From a virus, in the IMG/VR virus record IMGVR_UViG_3300044617_000270, positions 1 to 37,773 of that record: DNA of 37,773 nucleotides. One strand, 5' to 3'. A program made the position numbers and the translations under genes. The notes under the pieces are model-generated. The model made no database searches. It was not told the DNA's origin and saw only the letters and a program-made list of their open reading frames with translations. Shown piece by piece: positions 12,723 through 19,320 of the stretch (position 1 is the first letter of the stretch; each line of letters opens with the position of its first letter).

Positions 12723-13163
12723 ATGAGTGGTGATCACAATATGTACCAAAAAACTAAGTCATACCTTGATGATTTTGAGTGTCCACGCTGTGGTCATTGC
12801 TGTCAAGCACTGGAAGAAAAACGAGAGCCGTTGTATTGGAGCGTTGCTGATGGATGGGTTTACGACGACGACACATCGCAAAAACGTGTCGATGAAAAGG
12901 CAAAACGTGAACAAGAGCCGGTGGCGTGGATTACCAATGGGGGCAAGGGGGAACTTTGGTGGCATCGCTCATCAAAGTTCGATGAAGAAGGCAACCTGAT
13001 CGGCCCCAATCCAGATGACATACCACTCTACACCGCACCACCAAAGCGTGAATGGGTTGGGCTGACGGGTGAGGAGATCAGCGCAGTGGATTGGAAACCT
13101 AACGAGACTTTGCATGACTATGCAAGGCATATAGAACTTAAATTAAGAGGTAAAAACACATGA
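12723..13163 (+). CDS. accessory phage protein with PVAW and WVGLTxEE motifs (copy 1)
   Basis: A 146-residue protein. I choose ATG 12723, with AGGAG about 11 nt upstream. The N-terminus has a cysteine cluster CPRCGHCC, zinc-ribbon like. The C-terminal 90 residues carry the modular pattern EPVAWI, then PLYTAPP, then REWVGLTGEEI and a final helix ending KLRGKNT. I recall this modular pattern from small accessory genes in Burkholderia- and Pseudomonas-type phages; its function is unknown. Two related copies follow at 13546 and 13958. Codon use is GC-richer than in flanking replication genes, which suggests transfer. It ends in the coupling sequence GAGGTAAAAACACATGA. Confidence 0.7.
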   Translation: MSGDHNMYQKTKSYLDDFECPRCGHCCQALEEKREPLYWSVADGWVYDDDTSQKRVDEKAKREQEPVAWITNGGKGELWWHRSSKFDEEGNLIGPNPDDIPLYTAPPKREWVGLTGEEISAVDWKPNETLHDYARHIELKLRGKNT

Positions 13164-13549
13164 GCCAGCAGGATTCTTTATGTCCAAAGTGTGGGCTAAT
13201 CTCGTGGAGCGGTCATCGCTGTGCGGCAATTCTTGAAGGAGAAGAACACATGAACCCACAACCCAAAGCCTTAGTGCTGGCTGATGCGCTAGAAGAACTT
13301 GACGTGCAATTCAGCCACACGGGTCTATGCGGAGAAGCCGCCGACGAACTGCGCCGATTGCATGTATGGGAAAAGGCTTACGAAGCCGTATGCGATGAGC
13401 GAGATGCGATCATAAGGGATTCAGATAAAGCCCATGCGCTTCTGCGATGGGTTGAGAAAGAGATGCGCTACGCCGGGTTGGACATACGCTTAAACGACCA
13501 GCACGGACGCACGGATGTGTACGAGGCCATCAAGGAGTTCTTAGCATGA
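13160..13549 (+). CDS. accessory phage protein, possible two starts
   Basis: A 129-residue protein from ATG 13160, or 99 residues from ATG 13250. The longer form adds an N-terminal CPKCGL...GHRC zinc-knuckle-like segment. The internal start is preceded by GGAGAAGAACACATGA (13238-13253), the same sequence that forms stop, RBS and start in the neighbouring genes. The sequence MNPQPKALVLADALEELDVQ after it looks like a natural phage-protein start. The C-terminal part is charged and helical (DAIIRDSDKAHALLRWVEKE). It may be a fusion of a short zinc-knuckle gene with an older gene. Function unknown. Confidence 0.65.
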   Translation: MSQQDSLCPKCGLISWSGHRCAAILEGEEHMNPQPKALVLADALEELDVQFSHTGLCGEAADELRRLHVWEKAYEAVCDERDAIIRDSDKAHALLRWVEKEMRYAGLDIRLNDQHGRTDVYEAIKEFLA

Positions 13550-13776
13550 GCGAAAACAAAAACGCAAAGACACCAGCAGACGGACCTGTGGCATGGAGTT
13601 GCCAGTGTGGCAGGCCTTATACGGTTACCTGTATTTCAAGCAAACCACAAAAGAAGGAATGGGTTGGGCTGACGGATGAGGAAGTATGGGAGGCGATTGA
13701 TGATGTGCTTGAGGGTGGTGGATGGCTTGATGTAGCGAGAGCTCTTGAACAAGCTTTTAAGGAGAAGAACACATGA
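13546..13776 (+). CDS. accessory phage protein with PVAW and WVGLTDEE motifs (copy 2)
   Basis: A 76-residue shortened relative of the gene at 12723. It has GPVAWSCQCG near residue 14, then KKEWVGLTDEEVWEAIDDVL and a helix ending AFKEKNT. The PLYTAPP stretch is missing, replaced by a cysteine-containing segment. The start is ATGA-coupled to the preceding gene. The end GGAGAAGAACACATGA (13761-13776) encodes the EKNT tail and simultaneously provides RBS and overlapping start for the next gene. Function unknown. Confidence 0.65.
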   Translation: MSENKNAKTPADGPVAWSCQCGRPYTVTCISSKPQKKEWVGLTDEEVWEAIDDVLEGGGWLDVARALEQAFKEKNT

Positions 13777-13961
13777 GCAAAGATACAGGCGGCCCAGCGT
13801 TTCCGCTGTTTGCGGCAACAGGCCATAGCGGTATGACTTTGCGTGATTACTTTGCAGCTAAGGCTATGCAAGCAATAGCGCAGAAATACAGCCATGAAGG
13901 GGATGTTTCACGCAACGCATACAAAATTGCAGATGCTATGTTGAAAGCGAGGGAGCAATGA
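13773..13961 (+). CDS. small conserved phage protein (DTGGPAFP family)
   Basis: A 62-residue protein beginning MSKDTGGPAFPLFAATGHSG, then MTLRDYFAAKAMQAI and a C-terminal helix ending MLKAREQ. The GGPAFP...GMTLRDYFAAKAM pattern is a widely seen small protein of proteobacterial phages and prophages; function unknown. It starts at the ATGA overlap with copy 2 of the repeated accessory gene and ends with an ATGA overlap with copy 3, so the whole block is translated as a chain. Confidence 0.75.
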   Translation: MSKDTGGPAFPLFAATGHSGMTLRDYFAAKAMQAIAQKYSHEGDVSRNAYKIADAMLKAREQ

Positions 13962-14221
13962 ACAAGGAAGATCCAGTGGCGTGGCGATCTACATCACCTG
14001 ACGGAAAACTATCAAACAAATTTGCTTGTAAACCAACGGAAGGTAATTGGGTTGAACCACTTTACGCCACACCACCAAAGCAATGGGTTGGGCTGACTGA
14101 TGAGGAGATACAAGATTTAGGTTATCTGTCCGAAAAGTTTGATGCAAGTAATTCAGAGTGGTTTGATCGATGGGGATTTGCCCGAGCCATTGAAGCCAAG
14201 CTGCGGGAAAAGAACACATGA
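13958..14221 (+). CDS. accessory phage protein with PVAW and WVGLTDEE motifs (copy 3)
   Basis: An 87-residue relative of the genes at 12723 and 13546. It has DPVAWRSTSPDG at the N-terminus, PLYATPP, then KQWVGLTDEEIQDLG and a final helix ARAIEAKLREKNT. It starts by ATGA overlap with the preceding gene. The end GGGAAAAGAACACATGA again contains the coupling sequence, but here the overlapping ATG opens only a 13-codon peptide before the polymerase gene starts at 14237. This suggests that a further gene of the cascade was lost at the right border of the block. Function unknown. Confidence 0.68.
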   Translation: MNKEDPVAWRSTSPDGKLSNKFACKPTEGNWVEPLYATPPKQWVGLTDEEIQDLGYLSEKFDASNSEWFDRWGFARAIEAKLREKNT

Positions 14222-14236
14222 AGGGGTTCTGTAAAG

Positions 14237-16297
14237 ATGATTACGACACTGGACGTTGAGAACACAATCACAGTACGAGATGGAAAGAAACACTTAGATC
14301 CATTCGAGAAAGGTAATACTTTAGTTATGGTAGGTGTCAAGTACCTTGACCAAGAACCACAAGTTTATACCTTCGATCATTCGGAAATGTCGGTAAATGT
14401 TGATAAGTACCGACATTATGTACAGGAAGCTCTCAATAAAACTACCCTGCTTGTAGGGCACAACATATCTCACGATCTACTGTGGCTCTGGGAGTGTGGG
14501 TTTAAGTACACAGGTAAAGTATTCGACACAATGTTAGGTGAATACATCTTACTGCGTGGTATAACTAACCCCCTTGACTTGGGATCAGTGGCAATGAGGC
14601 ACAATTCCCCTGTCCAGAAACAAGATGTCATAAAAGATTATCTCAAACGTGGTATCTCAGTACGAGATATTCCCCATGCAACACTCTCAGAATACTTATG
14701 CCATGATTTAGGTGCTACTGAATGGGTCTACAAATCCATCCAGAACAAGCTACAGCAGCCTGAATATGCAGGGCTAGTGGGTACTATGGATCTCACTAAC
14801 GAAGTTACTGTAGTGCTTGCTAGGATGTATCAGGCAGGGTTCAAGGTAGATAGGGAAGCACTGGAACAAGTAAGACACCAGTTCATTACCGAGAAGTCTG
14901 ACATTGAGAAGTATTTAAATGATCAGGTGCATAAGCTTATGGGTGACACACCGATCAATCTCAATAGCCCTGAGCAATTGTCATGGGTTATTTATAGTAG
15001 GAAACCATTAGATAAGACTAGGTGGGTATCGGCTATCACACCTTACATGTCTGATGCAGATTTTAAAGTGGCAGTGAAACAGAACTTCGCTACCTTGTAT
15101 AAAACAAAAGCTATACAGTGTAGTGATTGCTCTGGTGTAGGATCTATCTATAAAGTTAAAAAAGATGGTTCAGCATTCAAGAGGGCTACGAAATGCAATG
15201 CATGTAATGGCTCAGGCTTTATCTATGAGCAGACGAAAGATGTCGCAGGACTCAAGTTCACAGCCCCCAATTCAAAGTGGGCATCAGCCAATGGTTTCGG
15301 TACATCAAAAGACAACCTTGAAATACTTGAAAGGGTAGCTATATCAAAGCAAATGCATGAGGCATCTGAGTTTTTAAGTAAGCTTAGAAGACTGTCAGCC
15401 CTGGACAGTTACCTCAGCAATTTCGTAGATGGCATTGCAGCTTTCATAAAAGATGATGGCATGTTGCATGTGAGATTGAATCAGCACATCACTGCAACAG
15501 GCAGATTCAGTGGTTCCAATCCCAACATGCAGAACATGCCAAGAGGAAATACATTTCCTGTGAAGCGTGTATTTGTTTCACGTTGGGAAGGTGGGAAGAT
15601 TATGGAAGCTGACTTTGCTCAGCTAGAATTCAGGGTTGCAGCTTTCTTATCTCAAGATGAAACAGCAATCAAAGAAGTCAAAGAAGGATTTGATGTTCAC
15701 TCGTACACAGCAAAGGTTATTACGGAGGCAGGCCAAACAACGTCTAGACAAACAGCTAAGACTCATACATTTGCACCCTTATACGGAGCCACAGGATATG
15801 GAAGAACACCTGCAGAGTCGGCTTACTACGGACACTTCATGGAGAAATATCAAGGAGTAGCCCAATGGCATAAGCAACTTGCAAGGCAGGTAGTTAGTTA
15901 CGGGTACATTAAACTACCAAGTGGCAGGGAGTTTGTATTCCCTAACACACAGCGTAAGAGGGATGGCACTGTAACAAACTTTACACAGATAAAGAATTAT
16001 CCTGTGCAATCTTTTGCTACTGCAGATATAGTCCCACTAGCATTGGTAGAAATACATAAACGACTTGTGCATTATGAAAGTTGTGTGGTAAATTCTGTGC
16101 ATGATTCGATTGTCATTGATGTACACCCAGATGAAATTGAGTATGTAGTACAAGTTATCGACGCAGTTCAAGCCAATCTTATCAATCTCATTAACAAGAG
16201 ATGGTCGATAGATTTCAATGTGCCACTTGCATTGGAAGCAAAGATAGGAAATAATTGGCTTGAACAAAAAGAAGTTCCACAATCAACTTTAAATTAA
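14237..16297 (+). CDS. family A DNA polymerase with 3'-5' exonuclease and DnaJ-like zinc ribbon insert
   Basis: A 686-residue replicative polymerase. The exonuclease domain has Exo I D6/E8 (LDVENT), Exo II N76/D80 (GHNISHD) and Exo III Y153/D157 (YLCHD). The polymerase domain has motif A D459 (ADFAQLEFR), motif B R504/K508/F512/Y516 (RQTAKTHTFAPLYG) and motif C H622/D623/S624 (VHDSIVI), where Ser replaces the usual Glu. F512 is at the position of E. coli Phe762. An insert at residues about 295-330 has two CxxCxGxG units (C295, C298, C320, C323), as in the DnaJ zinc domain; phage HMO-2011 polymerase was described with a partial DnaJ domain. No 5' nuclease domain. Acts with the helicase, primase and SSB of this operon. 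Confidence 0.95.
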   Translation: MITTLDVENTITVRDGKKHLDPFEKGNTLVMVGVKYLDQEPQVYTFDHSEMSVNVDKYRHYVQEALNKTTLLVGHNISHDLLWLWECGFKYTGKVFDTMLGEYILLRGITNPLDLGSVAMRHNSPVQKQDVIKDYLKRGISVRDIPHATLSEYLCHDLGATEWVYKSIQNKLQQPEYAGLVGTMDLTNEVTVVLARMYQAGFKVDREALEQVRHQFITEKSDIEKYLNDQVHKLMGDTPINLNSPEQLSWVIYSRKPLDKTRWVSAITPYMSDADFKVAVKQNFATLYKTKAIQCSDCSGVGSIYKVKKDGSAFKRATKCNACNGSGFIYEQTKDVAGLKFTAPNSKWASANGFGTSKDNLEILERVAISKQMHEASEFLSKLRRLSALDSYLSNFVDGIAAFIKDDGMLHVRLNQHITATGRFSGSNPNMQNMPRGNTFPVKRVFVSRWEGGKIMEADFAQLEFRVAAFLSQDETAIKEVKEGFDVHSYTAKVITEAGQTTSRQTAKTHTFAPLYGATGYGRTPAESAYYGHFMEKYQGVAQWHKQLARQVVSYGYIKLPSGREFVFPNTQRKRDGTVTNFTQIKNYPVQSFATADIVPLALVEIHKRLVHYESCVVNSVHDSIVIDVHPDEIEYVVQVIDAVQANLINLINKRWSIDFNVPLALEAKIGNNWLEQKEVPQSTLN

Positions 16298-16306
16298 GGA
16301 AATTAA

Positions 16307-17197
16307 ATGAGCACTAGCTTATCACTTGTAAACAGCGGTAACTTCGCTGCAATGGCAGAGGCTATGGGCATGTCAGTAGACATGAAGTCCCCTAAGCAAT
16401 CAAGCAATCTGGCTCGCTTGAAGATTAGTCATAAGGCAGTTATGGGTGAAGAAGAGATCAAAGGTAAGATCAAGAAGGTAGAAGTTCTTGAAGCAGGTAT
16501 GTATGTTCTTAACTACAACGAGACAGATTACTACCTACAGAATCCCGCCATCCGATTGTTCAACCAACGCTTCATGTACAAACGATTCATTAAAGGTGCA
16601 GCAGGTGAACAAAACATGTATGTCAAAACAGTAATGGATAAGGATCTCAATGCAGACCTTCGTGACAACATGGGTGGATTCAATTGTGGTAAACCATCTG
16701 GGTGGATTAAAGACTATAGTGCTCTTCCACAAGAAGTAAAGAACCTCATGAAGTCTATTAAACGTGTTCGTGTTTTATTCGGTGAGATACAAGCTGATAA
16801 TGCATATGCAGCAGATGGATCATCGATTATGTTGGATAACAATATCCCATTCATTTGGGAAATTGATAACAAGGACGCATTCAAATCTGCAGGTGCTGTT
16901 GTAGCATTGTTCGCTAAACAGAATCGTTTACTCCCTCAGCATTGGGTTAAGTTGGGCACAGATGCAAATGATCTTCCTAACGGTGAACAGTTTTATACAC
17001 CATCTTTCAATACTGACTTTGGTGTCATGATTCCATTGGAAGATAAGGATCAGATTACCTTTGCTAACTTCAATGATTGGATCAGTAACTATAACGACTA
17101 CATCATTAAGAAGTTTAATGAAGGGTCAGCTAAGAAAGAACAGGAGCGTGATGACATGCTTGTCGAAGAGTTTGTAGATGTGGACGTAGCTGCCTAA
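16307..17197 (+). CDS. putative single-stranded DNA-binding protein
   Basis: A 296-residue protein that likely coats ssDNA at the fork, corresponding to T7 gp2.5 by position and design. It follows the polymerase by 9 nt and is followed by the exonuclease. Residues about 40-250 are beta-rich with many aromatic and basic residues (YVLNYNETDYYLQNPAIRLF, then RFMYKRFIKG), fitting an OB-fold. The C-terminus is acidic (DDMLVEEFVDVDVAA), the typical SSB tail that contacts replication partners. Sequence similarity to T7 gp2.5 is not obvious by eye, so the call rests on context, composition and the tail. The final TAATGA overlaps the next start. Confidence 0.7.
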   Translation: MSTSLSLVNSGNFAAMAEAMGMSVDMKSPKQSSNLARLKISHKAVMGEEEIKGKIKKVEVLEAGMYVLNYNETDYYLQNPAIRLFNQRFMYKRFIKGAAGEQNMYVKTVMDKDLNADLRDNMGGFNCGKPSGWIKDYSALPQEVKNLMKSIKRVRVLFGEIQADNAYAADGSSIMLDNNIPFIWEIDNKDAFKSAGAVVALFAKQNRLLPQHWVKLGTDANDLPNGEQFYTPSFNTDFGVMIPLEDKDQITFANFNDWISNYNDYIIKKFNEGSAKKEQERDDMLVEEFVDVDVAA

Positions 17198-18069
17198 TGA
17201 ACCATCCTGCTGAGCTTAAGGTACACCAGTACCTCTCCAATCTACGGTTTGGTGATAGTACGTTATCACCAGAAGTGATTGAACAGATTGTAGAGGATAT
17301 ACGTGCTGCCTTAACTCGGCAGTTTGTAGACAAGTTAGACAATGGATTTTCATTACGTATGTCTAACGTAGGCAGGGCATATTGCCAATTGTGGTTCGAT
17401 AAGAATGAGCCACATAAGGCAATACCTCACAGTACTAACTTCGTCATGAACATGATGATAGGCGATATCATTGAAGCTATATTCAAGGGATTGCTTAAGC
17501 AGACAGGAGTAGCATACTCAGATGGAGAGAGGGTTACCCTTGATCTAGGTGAGTACAAGATCCATGGCACACCTGATATTGTCATGGACGGTAAGGTAGA
17601 TGATGTTAAGTCTGCCTCACCGTGGTCCTATGAGAATAAGTTTAAGTCTTTCCAATCCCTTGCTGCTGGTGATTCCTTTGGATATCTAGCACAGCTAGCT
17701 GGTTACGCTAAAGCTATGGGTATAGAGGCAGGTGGATGGTGGGTAGTTAATAAAGCTACAGGACAGTTTAAGTACGTACCTGCAGAGGGTTTGAATGTTG
17801 ATGTACATGCGGAGAATATCAAAGCAATTGCCGCAGAACTTGAAGAGAATATATTTCGCAGGTGCTATGAGGCAGAGGAAGAAACATATTACAACAAGCC
17901 AACGGGTAACAAAGTCCTTGGCAAGGAGTGTCAGTGGTGCAGTTACAGGTACGCATGTTGGGAAGGTCTTGAAGAAAGACCATCACTTGTCTCAAGGGCA
18001 GAAAATCCCCCAACTGTCTCGTATGTCTTTATCAAGAAGAAAGAAAATGAAAGTAAAGACAATACATGA
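17197..18069 (+). CDS. Cas4/RecB-like PD-(D/E)XK exonuclease
   Basis: A 290-residue nuclease. The PD-(D/E)xK core is GTPDIVMDGKVDDVKSA with D127, D136 and K138, followed by a Q166-LAGY-type QxxxY motif (AQLAGYA). Four cysteines, C63 (GRAYCQLWF) and C245, C248, C254 (CQWCSYRYAC), match the 4Fe-4S cluster ligands of Cas4/AddB-type nucleases. It likely degrades DNA from ends, taking the place of T7 gene 6 exonuclease in host DNA breakdown and recombination. It starts at an overlapping TAATGA with SSB, and its end overlaps endonuclease I by 23 nt. Cytosolic. Not part of a CRISPR system: no array or other cas gene is present. Confidence 0.85.
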   Translation: MNHPAELKVHQYLSNLRFGDSTLSPEVIEQIVEDIRAALTRQFVDKLDNGFSLRMSNVGRAYCQLWFDKNEPHKAIPHSTNFVMNMMIGDIIEAIFKGLLKQTGVAYSDGERVTLDLGEYKIHGTPDIVMDGKVDDVKSASPWSYENKFKSFQSLAAGDSFGYLAQLAGYAKAMGIEAGGWWVVNKATGQFKYVPAEGLNVDVHAENIKAIAAELEENIFRRCYEAEEETYYNKPTGNKVLGKECQWCSYRYACWEGLEERPSLVSRAENPPTVSYVFIKKKENESKDNT

Positions 18070-18523
18070 CACCCGTAAAGCCTGGGCTGTAGGCAAGAAG
18101 TATGGCTACAGAAGTGGGTTAGAAGTAAAAGTACAAGAGCATTTAAAAGAGAATGGTATACATGCTAAGTACGAACACATTAAGATCGAATGGGAAGATC
18201 TTATGTATAGGAAATATACACCTGACTTCTTACTTCCCAATGGTATTATAGTAGAGACTAAGGGTTTATTTACTTCACAAGATAGACGCAAGCATTTACT
18301 TATCAAGCAGCAACACCCTATGCTTGATGTAAGGTTTGTGTTTGAAAGGGCAGATAGGAAGCTAAGTAAAGTATCTAAGAGTACATATGCGTCATGGTGC
18401 GAGAAGAATGGTTTTCAGTATGCAGTTAAGTATGTCCCACTAGAGTGGGCAGAAGAATCACCCAAGAGTTATTTCCCAGAGAAACTAATTGTCTTTAAGG
18501 ATAAAAAGCAAAATGAATCCTGA
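18047..18523 (+). CDS. endonuclease I (T7 gp3-like Holliday junction resolvase)
   Basis: A 158-residue nuclease of the T7 endonuclease I family. Active-site residues are E26 (RSGLEVKV), D60 (YTPDFLL), and E70/K72 (IVETKG), the family PD-(D/E)xK pattern; T7 endo I is 149 residues. It cleaves branched DNA, resolving Holliday junctions and replication intermediates before packaging, and helps break down host DNA. ATG 18047 is chosen because the protein then begins right before the conserved N-terminal segment; upstream in-frame sequence overlaps the exonuclease gene. It overlaps the next gene by 11 nt. Confidence 0.92.
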   Translation: MKVKTIHDTRKAWAVGKKYGYRSGLEVKVQEHLKENGIHAKYEHIKIEWEDLMYRKYTPDFLLPNGIIVETKGLFTSQDRRKHLLIKQQHPMLDVRFVFERADRKLSKVSKSTYASWCEKNGFQYAVKYVPLEWAEESPKSYFPEKLIVFKDKKQNES

Positions 18524-18872
18524 TAATGTATTTAATGATGATGATGTGGCACTTGTCCTAAGTCCTAACTTTGAGAAGGACGGTACATGGACAGGAACAC
18601 TAGATCTTAATATTGCTATCATGCCTGTAGATAAAGGCTCAGAAGAATCAATAGGTGCTATTGAAGAACTCACCAACATGATGATCACATGCTTTCGTTT
18701 GATCACTGAAGACGAAGAGTTCCATCATCAAGTGATGAAGGCAATGATTGAATACGTAGATCGTGGGGAGCTACTGGATCAAGATAAGTTAGATGAAGTA
18801 GAACAAATGATAGGATCATCAGACAATGTGTATAAGCTTAGTGCTTGGACTAAGACTAGGGGGAATGCATAA
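18513..18872 (+). CDS. hypothetical protein
   Basis: A 119-residue acidic soluble protein (MNPDNVFNDDDVALVLSPNF at the start, then DGTWTGTLDLNIAIMP). The N-terminal half looks beta-stranded, the C-terminal half helical (MMITCFRLITEDEEFHHQVM). I recall similar short proteins next to endonuclease I in aquatic podoviruses but know no function. ATG 18513 overlaps the end of endonuclease I by 11 nt and its stop overlaps the next ATG (TAATG). Confidence 0.65.
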   Translation: MNPDNVFNDDDVALVLSPNFEKDGTWTGTLDLNIAIMPVDKGSEESIGAIEELTNMMITCFRLITEDEEFHHQVMKAMIEYVDRGELLDQDKLDEVEQMIGSSDNVYKLSAWTKTRGNA

Positions 18873-19099
18873 TGTCGGACATGGTTAATCACCCTGCCCA
18901 TTACAACATGGGTCAGTATGAGACAATTGATATTATTGTGGATACACTAGGGACTGATGGTGCTATTGCATACTGCCGTGGTAATGTACTAAAGTACACC
19001 ATTCGTATGATGCACAAGAATAGACCTTTAGAAGATGCTAGAAAAGCACAATGGTATCTGAATAAAACAATTGAATTGATGGGGGCATTGAAGCAATGA
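18872..19099 (+). CDS. DUF3310 family small protein
   Basis: A 75-residue protein of the DUF3310 family, sometimes labelled a nucleotide kinase in phage annotations without proof. The family pattern VNHPAHYNxGxYETIDII is present near the N-terminus, followed by GNVLKYTIRMxHK and DARKAQWYLNKTIEL. Length is typical. It is coupled to its neighbours by TAATG and ATGA overlaps and lies just before the nrdA operon, which supports a link to nucleotide metabolism, but only by context. Confidence 0.85.
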   Translation: MSDMVNHPAHYNMGQYETIDIIVDTLGTDGAIAYCRGNVLKYTIRMMHKNRPLEDARKAQWYLNKTIELMGALKQ

Positions 19100-19320
19100 A
19101 ACAACTCAAGTTATTTGATGATATCGAAGATGTGCAAGATAGTACTGTTTATGCAGATGTAAGCTTTGTAGTTTCTTTTGATAAGAAAGAAATGCCCACT
19201 GTATATACAGACATACTGTATCTGGAAGATGAAATAAAGGATGCCATCATCAATGCTATGCATGACATAGGTGCAACAAAGACTGACGATATCATCATTA
19301 ACATTGAGGGCTTAGAATGA
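19096..19320 (+). CDS. small hypothetical protein
   Basis: A 74-residue, strongly acidic protein (KLFDDIEDVQDSTVYADVSF near the start). Predicted beta-alpha fold without membrane segments. Family not recognised. It is linked by ATGA overlaps to both the DUF3310 gene and nrdA, so it is made in the same translational chain. Confidence 0.6.
   Translation: MKQLKLFDDIEDVQDSTVYADVSFVVSFDKKEMPTVYTDILYLEDEIKDAIINAMHDIGATKTDDIIINIEGLE

Noticed and set aside
14219-14260. 13-codon peptide opened by the ATG overlapping the gene ending at 14221
   Set aside because: Too short and overlaps the polymerase start; treated as a vestige of the coupling sequence.
17197-18069. Cas4 as part of a CRISPR adaptation module
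   Set aside because: No cas1, cas2 or array is nearby; the gene sits between SSB and endonuclease I, as replication/recombination exonucleases do in phages.
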